Assembly: GCA_015179025.1 (NCBI GenBank)
Contig: WHUX01000021.1
Coordinates: forward strand, 62,001 to 126,000
Reading direction: 5' to 3'
DNA: 64,000 bases
From: Terfezia claveryi
Lineage: Eukaryota > Ascomycota > Pezizomycetes > Pezizales > Pezizaceae
Shown here: in pieces, positions 20,716 to 32,080 of the stretch
Layout of the letters: each line of letters begins with the position of its first letter
Position numbering within the stretch: the first letter of the stretch is position 1
The notes under the pieces: model-generated
The model's database searches: none
What the model was told of the DNA's origin: nothing
Seen by the model: the letters and a program-made list of their open reading frames with translations, nothing else
Position numbers and translations under genes: made by a program

Positions 20716-21256
20716 TGTTATCACATGCTTTCACATGCTTTCACATGTATAAGTCTAAGTTAAGACTTAACCTATTTTATACTAGATAGTATTTGGAAGT
20801 ACTATCTAGAGGACCAGATAATGCTGATCTTTATCACATGTAAGGGTCAGATGATGATGCACTGCCTCAGCACTGCCCCAGCACTGCCCCATTGGAAATA
20901 CATATAGTCTCCTAAATTTCCTTTCAGTTGGACAGATAGTTAGAACTCAGAACATAGTTAGAGTACAATTAATATAGAAGTTCCATTAGTTAATTTCTAA
21001 GTGCCTTTAGCACTCCTATACTACTTTACCTATTACAGTAATCTTATGCTACTGGTAATAACTTTAATAGTGAGGATTAATAATACACTATTAGTAATCT
21101 ACTTTGTAGTATACATTACTAGCCTGAGATTATCTGATTAGATCATCTAATCTAATCAGATTCTCCAGTCCCCTTTATAAATACTTACATTTTTTTAACC
21201 TAAGAACTTGATTCTTACCTAACTAGGAAGGCCTGATCAACCTTACCTAATCAACA
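20716..21256 (+). repeat. Presumed 5' LTR of the plus-strand gypsy element
   Basis: The stretch begins TGTTATCACATG and ends CCTAATCAACA, the TG...CA ends of an LTR. TTTATAAATA at about 21174 is a good TATA box. Two hairpins lie upstream of it: CTAGATAGTA with its complement (20782-20809) and an AT-rich 12 bp palindrome with core TCTGATTAGAT at about 21130-21165. No second copy exists because the element is cut off downstream, so the boundaries rest on the terminal dinucleotides and the TATA box. Confidence 0.5.
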
Positions 21257-21993
21257 AAGTTTCTACCAACAAGAGTAGAAACTAAAAGCTAGTATAAGCC
21301 TACAGCACAAAGCATAGTAGCATAAAGTCTGACAGTCAGCAGTAAGACTATCCTCCAAATAGCAACAAAAGACTATTCAATAAATAGTAATAGCAAAAGC
21401 CTACAAATAGTAGCAAATAACATAAGAGGGCAATAATAATTGTATTTAACTGGCAAATACAAAGGAAAAACAACTATTACCTAATCTGGTAACTCTGAGA
21501 CTTAGAAACTGCCTCAGAAGTCCAATAAGGGTGAGGATTATAGGAACTAGTCCTATCAATATCCAAACTCCAGAGAGTATCCCAGCCCCACTCTCTACCT
21601 AGTCTAAAGAAAAATTAGGAATTCTCCCAGTAAGTAGAACAAGGAAAGTTTCTGTACCTCTCCCTCCAAAAAGAACACAAGTACCTAGTAGTCCAACCCC
21701 TATCCTTCCACTCAACTTTCTTCCCAGCATTTAAAGGAAAACCTGCTCCTACAACAATCTCATCAACAAAAGTAACCCTTTTTCTCTTCAACCTCCTCTC
21801 TCCCTTACCATAATCAACCTTGGTATCAGAAGCAACAGAAAGAGGATAAGAAGGAAGATGATAATAAGTAGATCCTTCCTCATCAGGATCCACCTTAAAG
21901 AAAGCAGGAATAGAAGAAACAAAGTCCAAGGAATCAGTGGTGTAATATCTAATAGACATAGAGACTCCTAAACAAAAAAGTACTAGTGTAATG
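21257..21993 (+). other. Gypsy leader region, no clear gene
   Basis: AT-rich leader between the presumed LTR and gag. A 153-codon minus-strand frame at 21615-22076, with a hydrophobic start, overlaps it and the beginning of gag. I regard it as an antisense frame because it has no family features. Confidence 0.4.
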
Positions 21994-24251
21994 GAAGGAG
22001 AAGCTAGAGCTAGGAAAGGCAGGAGAAAGGCAATGACAAGTAAGGAGCTAGAAGCACTCAAGGCCAAGTTAGTCAATACCCCTAAAAAGAAAATTCCAAC
22101 TGGGAAAGATTTCCAGAAAAAGAAATGGAAACAAGGGAAATAGTCATTGGGCCTAATTCATCAATACCTGAGGTAAGGATTATAACACCTCCTGCAACAA
22201 AAGCCTTTTGGGATAAAAATGAGTCATCATGGTACCAAAGAATATCACAGGTATTTATATACCTAATAATAAACAACATGTTATTAAAAAAGAAAAAGGA
22301 ACTATTAGTAGCGTACGCACCGAGGCGAGTTTTCCCCGCGCCGACTCGCCAAGACTCGCGCCGACGGCCGAGTTTTGCCCCACCCTCCAACTCGGCGAGT
22401 TGGCTACACAATTCTCTAGAAAACTCGCGCCAGCGCCGAGTAGCCGACGAGTACTCGCCAAGCCTTTTTGTTATGCAGAATAGGCTGGAAGCCTACCCTC
22501 GCCGACCATATATACATGAAAATCATGCATTCCCGAGTTATATATATACATGGAATTCGTGCATTCACGACTTACATATATACATGGAATTCATGCATGC
22601 ACGGCCTCTATATTGTGTATTCGCGGCCTCTATATATATATGTAAATCTGGCATTCACGGCCTCTATATATACATGGATTCGATATATACTAGCCGCGAA
22701 TGCACGAACTCCATGTACATATATAAGCCGCGAATGCATGATTTCCATGTATATATATAAGCCACGAATGCACGAATTCCATGTATATATATAAGCTGCG
22801 AATGCCTGAATTTCATGTATATATGGGCGGCGAAGCTAGGCTTCTAGCCTATTCCCCGTAACAAAAGGGCTTGGCGAGTACTCGCGAGTAGCTGGTGAGT
22901 CGGCGCGAGTTGGCTTCTCATTGATTGCCATCGGCGCTAGTCGGTGTCAAGTAGGAAAAATAGTTGGCAACCTCGCCTCGACTCGGGCCGATGCGTACAC
23001 TAACTATTGGCTGAAGTAGCAGAAAAGTTCATGATTTTCCAACAGAAGGACCAATTTGACAAGTTAGTTCAAATGGAATTTCAACTCTTATCTACCTCAA
23101 AAGCAGTATGGCCTTACCTAACCTATAACTCATGTAAAGAAGTTCCATGGCTAGCATTAAACTGGCCTTTCCTAACACAGTATATGCTTATAGACAACCT
23201 GTATGATCTGGATACTCCAGAAATAGTGCCTCCAATAACAGAACCTGTAGAAACTCATAAGGAAATAGGAAGGAAACTGTTTGGAGCTGGAGGTAAGGGT
23301 AAGGGAAAAAGTATGCAGTATGAAGAAGAGAATAATGGAGATTATGAAACAGATATAGAAGAAATATCTGAAAAAGACATGCCACCACTACCTAAAGATA
23401 GGAAAAAGCCAACACATACCAAAAAGAGTAAGACTCCTAATAAGAAGTCTAGAAGGAGCTCTAGTGGTGTGGCTGGAGGTGGAAGTGAGGACCCAGGATC
23501 TGGATCTGAGGGTGATGAATCAGATAATGGTTCTGGAGATAATAGCAAGAAAAGGTCAACTAGAAAACCTAGCCCTCACCACTTGGAATGGTCTAAAAAG
23601 ACTGGTCAAAAGATACCATCACAACAGGTTAGCAAATCTCTAGTCAACAAGGCAAACAAACTTGCAAAAATTCCCAATCCCCTAATGATTGATGGAGTAT
23701 CAGAGAAATGGAGGGATCAAACTACCTTTGACAATTATATGCAACAATTGCAGAAGTGGGTAGAATATCAAGGGATGGATATAGCAAGTTGGGAAAGTCT
23801 GGATAGAGCAAGTTTTATATTTGAGAAGAGTGCTCAGACTTGGTATAACCAGTATTGCTCTGAAAAAGAAGATGTTGAGGACAGGAATTTCCATAAATTT
23901 ATGTTAAAACTGAGAGGTAAACTTATCTCTACAGTAGCACCTGAAGTTCTGTGGAAACAATACTTATTATACCATCAGAGGCCAGATGTTACTGTCATGC
24001 AGTATGCACAGAACCTGGAAGAGTTCAAAATTAAGTGCAAGGATCTAAATGGAAAAGACATGATAAGTGATCATGCACTAAAAATGAAACTAGTAGATGG
24101 ACTGGTACCCCTGCTTAGGGCTAAAGTCAAAGGACTAATATCATATGAGTTAACCTTTGAGGAAATATTGAATAAAATTGCAGTCCAAGAGGATGTACTA
24201 AAACAAGAAACTAAATCCTTGCAGCAGCACCAAAAGAAGGCTGATAAGTAA
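21994..24251 (+). pseudogene. Gypsy gag, frameshifted and interrupted by a MITE
   Basis: A basic N terminus starts at ATG 21994 (MEGEARARKGRRKAM, then KAKLVNTPKKKIPTGK). The frame shifts near 22125 to METREIVIGPNSSIPEV and continues to KKKKELL at 22308. A MITE intervenes (22309-23002). After it the same frame resumes as AEVAEKFMIFQQKDQFDKL and stays open for about 410 codons. The second half carries the retrotransposon gag fold: WRDQTTFDNYMQQLQKWVEY, FIFEKSAQTWYNQY, PDVTVMQYAQNLEEFKIKC and LVDGLVPLLRAKV. A Gly/Ser/Lys-rich linker lies between. Gag proteins form the particle that packages element RNA. Confidence 0.75.
22309..23002. mobile_element. hAT-type foldback MITE inside gag
   Basis: A 694 bp element with ends TAGCGTACGCACCGA and, inverted, TAGTGTACGCATCGG, fitting the TAGNG terminus of hAT elements. 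The flanks ACTATTAG (22301-22308) and ACTATTGG (23003-23010) form an 8 bp duplication with one mismatch, the hAT length. The interior is a long imperfect palindrome. The left arm has ATACATGGAATTC units of about 30 bp repeated in tandem, and the right arm has their complements. GAGTACTCGCCAAGCC also pairs with its complement near 22870. Removing the element and one duplication restores the gag frame. The overlapping reading frames here are repeat artefacts. Confidence 0.8.
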
Positions 24252-24269
24252 TGGGGTCCTGGTAGACCT

Positions 24270-24650
24270 ATGGAATGGACTAAATCTGAATTCAAATTGC
24301 CTGAAAAAGTGGCTAAGAATGCAGCTAATATGGCAGGCAAGAAAGGTGGACCAGGTGGTCTCTATAGTAACTTCCCTAGTGCCAAAAAGGATAAAACTAA
24401 GTATACTCCTTATGGTGAACAGGAGAAGAAAAGGGAAGAGGCTGCAAGAATAGGGACATGTTATCACTATGGTCAAAAAGGTCACACTTCCAAGGATTGC
24501 CCTAATAGGAAGGTGTCTTCAGCTTACCAATATATGGGATCTAGACCAGGAGTCAGAAGATTCCCACCTTATCAACCATTCAGACCTAAGCTAACTTGGC
24601 CCCCACAAAAAGTGAAAATAGTTTATCAGGAAATTGATGTGAAACAATAA
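24270..24650 (+). pseudogene. Gypsy nucleocapsid with altered CCHC knuckle
   Basis: The frame continues gag after a stop at 24249-24251 and encodes GTCYHYGQKGHTSKDCPNRK, the retroviral zinc knuckle (C-x2-C-x4-H-x4-C). The second cysteine is tyrosine (TGT to TAT), a G to A change in the same direction as the stops in neighbouring elements. RNA binding through the knuckle should be lost. A Pro-rich tail follows. Confidence 0.7.
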
Positions 24651-24671
24651 GAGTCAGCTGCACTTCAGGTT

Positions 24672-24998
24672 ATGAGAAACCCTAATGACTCAAGGAAGTT
24701 CTTAGTGCCAGAAAGCCATAAAACTTCTAATGCAGCTGAAATTAAACTTAATGGACATATTGCTTATGTACTATTTGATCCATGTACATCAGGTGGAGAC
24801 TTGATATCAGCAAATTATTATCAACTGTTTAATATACCTTTAAAAGAAATCAGCAAAAAACCTCTAGAAACTGCAATTAAAGGCAGCAAATCTCAAATGT
24901 CAAATACAGCAACAGTCACAGTAAATCTACAAGGATACCAAGAAACTAGGACATTCTATGTAGCCAACCTGAAGGACTGGGATATTATATTTGGTTAA
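24672..24998 (+). pseudogene. Gypsy aspartic protease region
   Basis: The 109-codon frame contains YVLFDPCTSGGDLISANY where the family has the catalytic D-(S/T)-G, and ends KDWDIIFG. The residue after the catalytic Asp is Pro, so activity is doubtful. It sits in the expected place between nucleocapsid and reverse transcriptase. Confidence 0.6.
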
Positions 24999-25025
24999 CC
25001 TGCTCTAAGGGATTATAAAGCAATT

Positions 25026-26530
25026 ATGAATGTCAAAGATAATGCAATTACTATACAACCTACAGGCAGGACAAGGATTAATATTAATATGCTCAAAACC
25101 AAGGATACACTTGGAAGAGTCACAACTGTAGCAATGAATATAGGAAGAACAGAACATGACTGGGATGATAATGAAGACCCACATGCTATATTAACTGAAG
25201 TTGGAGGAAGATTACTATACCACCCAAAGCCAACTCCAGCAATTCCATGGATATAGCATGATCTGGTGGATGAGCTGGAAGAAGACCAGGAATGGTCACA
25301 AGAGTGGTTTGACTCATCAGAATGGTCAGAGCTAAAAGATGATGGAAGCTCTCCAGTCATTACAAATACAGTTAATCTAGAGGAAATGGAGTTTAATATA
25401 TTTAAAGAATTCCCTGAATTATTCCCAGAAGAAAAGCCAACTGCATTACCACCAATCAGAGAACCTTATGACATCATGCAACATAAAATTATAGTTCCTG
25501 ATAGTGCAACCTGGGAACCTGCATACTATACAAACTATACAAGGTTTCTGGATCAAGTGACTGAGAAAATGAGGACAGAGCTAGAATCTGGAAGGATAGT
25601 GCCATCTAGCTCACTCAACAGTATCCTTATGTTTACACAGCCAAAAAGGATTTAGATAAGAATAGCAAACAACAGGCCAGATTCTTATTGTACTGTGTAC
25701 CAAGAAATAAGCTAGTACAAAAGGATAAAACACCCATGCCCAATATTAAAGTAATATTAGACTAGATAGCTGGTAAGGAATATATCTCAGCAGTTGATCT
25801 GGCAGATGGCTATCACAATATTAGGCATACACATAAATTAATAAAACATAGTACCTTTACAAATCAGCTAGGGAAATTTGACTCATTGGTCATGCAGCAA
25901 GGTGATTGCAATGTACCTGCAACCATAATGAGGGCTATGAACTGGTTATTAAGAGACTATATTGGAAAGACTGTCATAGTTTATTTAGATGACATTCTGA
26001 TTGGCACAGATATCCTGGAGGAACATAAGGAAGTGTTGAGAGGGATCTGCAGGATATTGGCTAAGGAAAAGTTTTTCTTCAACAAAAAGAAATGCCAAAT
26101 CCTTGCCTCAAGGCTGAAAGTACTGGGATTCATTGTTACCAAACAAGGGCTAGAAATGGATCCAGAAAAAATTAACTCAATAATAAACTACCCAATCCCT
26201 GACTCAAAAAAGAAATTGCAAAAGTTTCTAGGGATGGTTAATTACTTGAGAAGGTTTTGTCCAGAATTGGGAGCTATAGCCAAACCACTATCAGAATTGC
26301 AAGGATCAACAAAGAAGCACATGTGGACTCCCTTGCATAATGAGTCATTCAAAAAGATTAAGGAGCTAATAATGAGCAATAAAGTACTCAAACCAATTAA
26401 TCATGACTCAGGCCTTCCAATCTATTTAATTACTGATACCAGTAATATAGGGATTTCAGGATGGATTGGCCAAATGGAGAATGGTGTTATCAGGCCAGCA
26501 GACATCATGAAAGAATTTTCCGCGCCGCAA
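25026..26530 (+). pseudogene. Gypsy reverse transcriptase and start of RNase H
   Basis: An N-terminal part (25026-25655) with ALPPIREPYDIMQHKI leads into reverse transcriptase. The frame shifts near 25625 (TAKKDLDKNSKQQARFLLYC). It continues as ISAVDLADGYHNIR and has a stop in VILD*IAGKEY (25764). From 25886 it is open through the catalytic VIVYLDDILIGT (about 25975-26010), FLGMVNYLRRFCPELGAIA and the RNase H start PIYLITDTSNIGISGWIGQ (about 26425-26480). Similarity ends at KEFSAPQ (about 26530), in mid-domain, where GC-rich repeat sequence takes over. Confidence 0.85.
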
Positions 26531-26920
26531 CGCCCCATAGGACGCCCTGATGTACTCCTCTAATACTTGTCCCACCCCTGACGCCCTGTGGCCGTTGTCG
26601 CCCTAATGTCTACTTCCAGCAGTAGCCCGCCATGATCCCTCCTAGTCCCAAGGCGCCCTGACGTACTACACCAATACTTGTCCCGCCCCTGACGCCCTGT
26701 GGCCGTTGTCGCCCTAACGTCTACTTCTAGCAGTGGCCCGCCATAATCCTTCCTGGTCCTGGCGCCTTGATAGTCTACACCGACACTTGTCACCTTCATG
26801 ACGCCACGTCGCCCATGTGCTGCAAGCTCAACCCCTGGAGATTTGCCGCCACGATCCCCCTGTCCCCAGGGTCGTCGCAACGTCAACTCTCGAGCAATTG
26901 CCGCCATGATCCTCCAGTGC
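26530..26920. repeat. GC-rich ~111 bp tandem repeat
   Basis: GACGCCCTGTGGCCGTTGTC occurs at 26580 and again at 26691, and a weaker copy (GACGCCACGTCGCC) at about 26800, so two to three units of about 111 bp. The 115-codon minus-strand frame across it only reflects the repeat. Its GC content contrasts sharply with the AT-rich gypsy on its left. Confidence 0.7.
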
Positions 26921-27135
26921 TACTGACCACCCCCTATCCACTCTACTGTCTACTATTCCTCTCCTCATTATATGTATACTCATCCCGTACCACCTAAGGC
27001 CTCACAAGGTCTCACTGGCACTCTCATGAGTCCCGTCGCCCTCGATACCCACTCACAATCTAATAGTCGTATTGATTTTTGAACACTCGCACTCCCAATT
27101 CCCGCATTATTCTATTCATTAATATCCTAACTATT
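26921..27135. other. Spacer before the Plavaka gene
   Basis: No gene. This may be the 3' flank and right end of the Plavaka transposon, but I could not identify inverted termini. Confidence 0.3.
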
Positions 27136-30100
27136 CTAATCGTACAACTCGTTCCATGTATTAAAATCAATCCTATTATTAACCAACCAGACCCTCTCAG
27201 CCTCCACTGGTATCAGATGTGCCATCCCCTCTATGTCCGAAATCTTGATGACATGTATTGCTCCTTCGTCCTCGCGTTTTTCCATCCTTATTATCCCTTC
27301 CTCACTATGCGGTCTGCTAGATCCTTTTACTCTCAAAAACCTCATATATGCCACCTCATATGTTCTTCCCACCACATTCCAGATCCTGAAAATCCCCTCC
27401 AGCCTAGCTACAGTATGACCATCGAGTTGTCCACTGCTCTCTTGTGACCGTGGCCTCATCCTTACCCAAATCCAATCTGCCCTAATATTTCCATGCCTCC
27501 TAAAGTCCCTATTCCCTGTCCAGCGAACATGGTGAGTTTCTAAACCGTCTCCTTGAAATTGCTGCACTGCCACTGCGATGCTAGTCAGATATTGCCCTCG
27601 GTACGTCTCGATCCCCTCCATGTCTGCTGTAGCAACTCCCCAATAACCATTTGCGCGTAGATAATCCTGAAACTTGCCAATTAAGTTCGGGATTTGGAGT
27701 ATTTGTGCAAGGACTGACAAGGGTTCTGCTATTGCGTTCCGTGCCAGTGGTTGGCTAGTCAATCTGGGATGGTTATAGTTCCTACCCATACCTTCTGCAT
27801 CCTTTCTCATTGTCATAATCAGAGCCTTCACCTCACTATCGAACGAAACATCCTTATCCCATGAACATAAATTCAACTCCAACATTCTAAATGCGTGATC
27901 CCTTGAATGCATGTTAAGGATTTGGATTGTTGCGTCAACCCTATTCGACCGCTTATAAGCATCCTTCAGAGGCTTGTGAAGGGATTCCGTAATCTCTGTC
28001 GAATACTATGGGAGGGTTCCGAATTGAATGACCTGTTCCGCGTAATAGGTCAGAAGGTGCAGCTTCGGGTAGTTAAATGTCGACTGAGCCAGCATGTCGG
28101 CCACTAGCAGTTCTCGTTCCTGACAATTTGCGGACGCTCGGTTTGTCTTTTGCGTGGCAGTGGCCGGAAAGTAACTCGAAATCGTTGCCTGACGAGCCTG
28201 AGTCACCACAAGATCCTTAGAAGCCCCCTTTGCCTTCTTGTAGTCAGTCTTACTTGCACGGAATTCACCAAATACATGACGATACCTGTGGAAATCCTGT
28301 AGGTACTTAGTCATATATTGGATTGTCTCCCCAGTATGACTTCGATATTGCACAATTAAGCAGAAGTCCGATAGTGCATGAACGGCCCGTATGGCAATTT
28401 TCACATCAGCCTGAGCAGCTGGTCCCAGACGGCTGGTGTCCTTTTCACGACGCATAGCGGCTGTAAAACAACCAAGAATTACCCGTCCCATACCTCACAT
28501 TTCTGTACCACTCCACATTGTGATTTGGCGATACTGCTTCCGCGGTGGAGTGAATCCTGGGTATGGTGGCAACCTACTCCATATTTCATCGAAAACTGCA
28601 AGCCTTTTGTGTTTTTCCAAAAACCCCTGTATCCACTCCATCAAATTTTTCAGGACACCTAGGTGTATATTATGTAGTATGTCTGCACATACAATGCTCG
28701 GTGGGCGGACTATAGGGAGAGTCCAAAGCGCATTCTGGATGGGCTTTACATCCAGAGCGGTTAACCTGTTATCGACAATCAATTTCCTTCCTGGATAGAA
28801 AGGGGGGGGGGGGGATGGACCCATCATTATTGTTGGCTGCCCACAGGCTCTCATAGCGAGTATGGTCACGCTGAGCGTACGGTCGTTTAGGTAATAACCC
28901 AAGCTGATCCCGACTCGCTGTACAAATTGGACACCGGTTGACTTTTATGCAATGGATATTCACATTCTCCATGTGATCAGCAAGCCATATCGATACGATA
29001 GGTATACAACGCCGGACGTTCTCATCTCCACATACTATCTCCAACCCACCCTCCTTCGCAGAGTCAGTCATTGTCAAATGTAATCTGATAATAGTTTGTC
29101 AGCTTACCTCGAACATACTGACTAAGGGTGCCAAGATTCGTTCAAGCAGTCGGTGTTGTGTGTCAAGGGAATCATGTTCTTGGTTATGGACTGAGAATCC
29201 CCTAAGGGACTTTGTTCATTTCGGGCCAATAGGTAACAGACCTATTAGGATCCACGCTTGGCTTGACAGCTTATTTCGAATAGCTGATAGGATGTTCCCC
29301 ACGCTCATGAAAATGGGCCACAACTTCTTATCGCCGGAAAAGTTGGTCAGGCATGTTTGATCTGACGTTATGAGAACAGGTACTAGGCTCGAGCCAACTG
29401 GGAGGGTCATCTGGTGGCCTGTTAGTAGCCGTTTATTTCATAAGGGACTCGATAAAAACCTACCTGCGTGTTCTACCACCACTCTCTCGTATGCATCTCG
29501 GTATAGACCCTGTTTCCTTGTCGATCAAAGTCCTTCTGAGGTTTGAAAACCAGATACTGAGCATACGCTTTCTAGCGGAGAAGATAACGAATACACTATT
29601 CAATGTCCCGGTAGAAAAATGTCACCCCTCTTTCAAGGTGGAAATCTATGGTCCTATGCTGCCATGCTGGTTGGTCTATCAGTGCTCACATTTTATTACG
29701 CCAGGTGTAACCAGACCTATAGCCGACTCTGATTGTCCGGGGCCTATCCAGAGGCAGTAGCTCATCTTTGAAAAATTGATCAATTTGCTTCATCGAAGTC
29801 TTGCTCTGATGGAAGAAGTGTGCAAGCTTATATTCATAAGCATTGGTAAATGGTAATAGTGGATTCCATGATAGGTTCCGAATCTACGTGAACAATGACT
29901 GACGTATGACTTGTCCCACTTGGAGTGACTGTGGGGGATACTCCTCAGTACATGGATGAGGACTGAGTGGGTCCGATGATACCTGCGCAATGCTCGGTAA
30001 TCTAATGTTGTTGTGCATGGTTGAGGTAGCATTCGAACTGTGGGTGGTGAGTCCAATTGTGAGTCTATTTACCGCATCGACGCTGTACTGCCGGCGTCGC

Positions 30101-30249
30101 TTCAGGGTACCTGACAGCCTGTGAGGATCTGGCGTCGCCGGTTTTTTGGGGGAGGTTGTATGCAGTTCTTTCCTCGGGTGATTTTTGCGCAGATGTCGCC
30201 CATAATGGCCAGTAACAGTGAACTGAGAATTGCAAAACTGACACCGCAT
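27136..30249 (-). pseudogene. Plavaka-family transposase, decayed
   Basis: The minus strand carries the family's blocks in order. A C2H2 finger starts directly at the ATG (30249; CQFCNSQFTVTGHYGRHLRKNH). Then come YEYKLAHFFHQSKTSMKQI, VGYRSGYTWRNKM and DFDRQGNRVYTEMHT (29850-29480). SDQTCLTNFSGDKKLWPIF follows (29375-29320). Next are WLADHMENVNIHCIK..RCPICTA (28985-28905) and DILHNIHLGVLKNLMEWIQ (28690-28630). Then PPYPGFTPPRKQYRQITMW (28575-28515) and YSTEITESLHKPLKDAYKR (about 28010-27955), with a C-terminal domain to 27136. Stops are TAG in Gln contexts (for example FGTLP*YSTE, RDIE*CIRYLLR*KAYA) or TGA in Arg contexts (KM*ALID, TEM*GMG). A G-run indel at 28801-28814 shifts the frame. GTAGGT near 29465 suggests an intron. 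Plavaka elements are CACTA-related cut-and-paste transposons common in fungi. Confidence 0.85.
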
Positions 30250-31370
30250 ACTCTCCTATCAACTATGTAAGTTCCGTAAAAAAATGCATGCATAGTGGAT
30301 CTCACATATAACAATTAGCCGATTAAGGTCTCAATGCGGACTATGTCTGTATTCGGCAATGCCGTCTTGTTCGAAGTAAGGTGTAAGCTCGACGATATTG
30401 GTATGTAACTGGACTCTATAGCAACTGAGGTATCTAAATTAACACCGCGTACTCTGCCACCAAGATATTAGTTTTGTAAAATTTTCATGCGGAGTGGATC
30501 TCACATACAACGATTGCCCGAATAGGGTCTCGATGCGGACTCTATCTATATTCGGTGATGTCGTCTTGTTCGAAGTAAGGTGTAAGCTCGACGATATTGG
30601 TATGTAACTGGACTCTATAGCAACTGAGGTATCTAAATTAACACCACGTACTCTGCTACCAAGATATTAGTTTTGTAAAATTTTCATGCGGAGTGGATCT
30701 CACATACAACGATTGCCCGAATAGGGTCTCGATGCGGACTCTCTCTGTATTCGGTGATGTCGTCTTGTTCGAAGTAAGGTGTAAGCTCGACGATATTGGT
30801 ATGTAACTGGACTCTATAGCAACTGAAGTTTCTAACTTAACACCGCGTACTCTGCCACCAAGATATTAGTTTTGTAAATTTTCATGGGAGTGGATCTCAC
30901 ATACAACGATTGCCCGAATAGGGTCTCGATGGGACTCTGTCTGTATTCGGTGATGTCTCTTTTCGAAGTAAGGTGTAAGCTCGATGATATTGGTATGTAA
31001 CTGGACTCTATAGCAACTGAAGTTTCTAACTTAACACCGCTACTCTGCACCAAGATATTAGTTTTGTAAAATTTTCATGCGGAGTGGATCTCACATACAA
31101 CGATTGCCCGAATAAGGTCTCGATGCGGACTCTGTCTACAGAATTCAACCCCGAATACTCTGCTACCAACAATATAAGTTCAGTATCAATTGCGGAGTGG
31201 GGACCACATACACCCAATGGCAGAATATCTAGGGGCTCACCGGGGACTCCCTGCCACCAGTGGAATCCGGTGGTACTGTGTAGTTTGAATTCTTGGGGCG
31301 CAAGCTGGATGATAGTGGTATAGAACTAGACCCTATAGTTCCGTAATCATAAAAGTCCCACCGCACTACG
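30240..31370. repeat. ~199 bp satellite built from the Plavaka 5' flank
   Basis: Units starting ACACCGCGTACTCTGCCACC begin at 30241, 30442, 30641, 30840 and 31034 (spacings about 201, 199, 199 and 194), followed by a diverged short unit at about 31147. Each includes GTTCGAAGTAAGGTGTAAGC and GGACTCTATAGCAACTGA. The first unit overlaps the start of the Plavaka zinc-finger gene: ACACCGCAT is the complement of its ATGCGGTGT. In the later units the start codon reads ACG. Confidence 0.85.
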
Positions 31371-32080
31371 TATGTTGTCCCAGGTTGCACAGTGTTAGTT
31401 GGTAGTAATCTATGGCACATGTGCCATAACGACTGTAGGTAAGGCGCCTATATAGCCGGGGGTGGTTTTGTATCCATTTTGTGATGCTAGTCTTAGTGCG
31501 AGACTATCAGAGTTGTTGTGATTTAGGGAAGAAAATCAAAGGAGAGAAGAGAAGAAAGGAACGACCAGAGTCTTTGAATAATGCCAAGACGGGTTATCAT
31601 GGCGGAAATTGTGTCTCAGACCGGAAGTCGTGGCAACAGTCTGAGGAGATATTGTAATACGGTCTGAGGTAAGACATTGATATACTAGAAGGGGTTTAAA
31701 GTAGAATGTCTTGACATTATTTTCGAAGGCCCGGATGTAGCTCCTGACAGTAAGGTTGCAAAAGGTTTCTAGTACAGACTTTGACATGTTTTGGTAGCTG
31801 GTTAATGTTTTGGGTGAAACAAGAAAAATTAGGTCCATGCGCACCTTGTGTGCGCACTTGGCGGCGATGTCGTGTAACCGAAACAAAATCACTGGGTGCA
31901 TTAGTCTGGTTTAGTCTGGTTGCTTGACATCTTATGGTCAACTTAGTCGGCTTGGCGACCTCCGACCTGCACTAGCTTGGCGATGTCTGGTTGGGTCGAC
32001 GGTCGGCAAGGCTTGTCCAGGGTCATATACTAGACCAGATCAAGAAATTGCACTTAACGTCCAGTCCTCAACCAGACTAG
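31371..32080. other. Between the two satellite arrays, no gene
   Basis: No coding evidence. TTAGTCTGGT is duplicated at 31901-31920, one copy of the dispersed TAGTCTGGTTGGCA motif. Confidence 0.4.

Larger units (their letters stand above)
20716..26530 (+). mobile_element. Ty3/gypsy LTR retrotransposon, 3'-truncated
   Basis: The order is 5' LTR, leader, gag (21994-24251, split by a MITE), nucleocapsid (24270-24650), protease (24672-24998), reverse transcriptase (about 25386-26400) and the start of RNase H (to about 26525). Integrase and 3' LTR are absent; gypsy similarity stops where a GC-rich tandem repeat begins. It is less damaged than the minus-strand gypsy: several long frames survive, but frameshifts separate them. 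Confidence 0.8.

Noticed and set aside
21615..22076. 153-codon minus-strand frame with a hydrophobic N terminus
   Set aside because: Overlaps the gypsy leader and gag start, has no family features, and its hydrophobic run comes from antisense Lys/Glu/Arg codons.
22468..22794. Frames reading repeated YIYTWNS / SREC units
   Set aside because: Located in the arms of the foldback MITE; tandem-repeat artefact.
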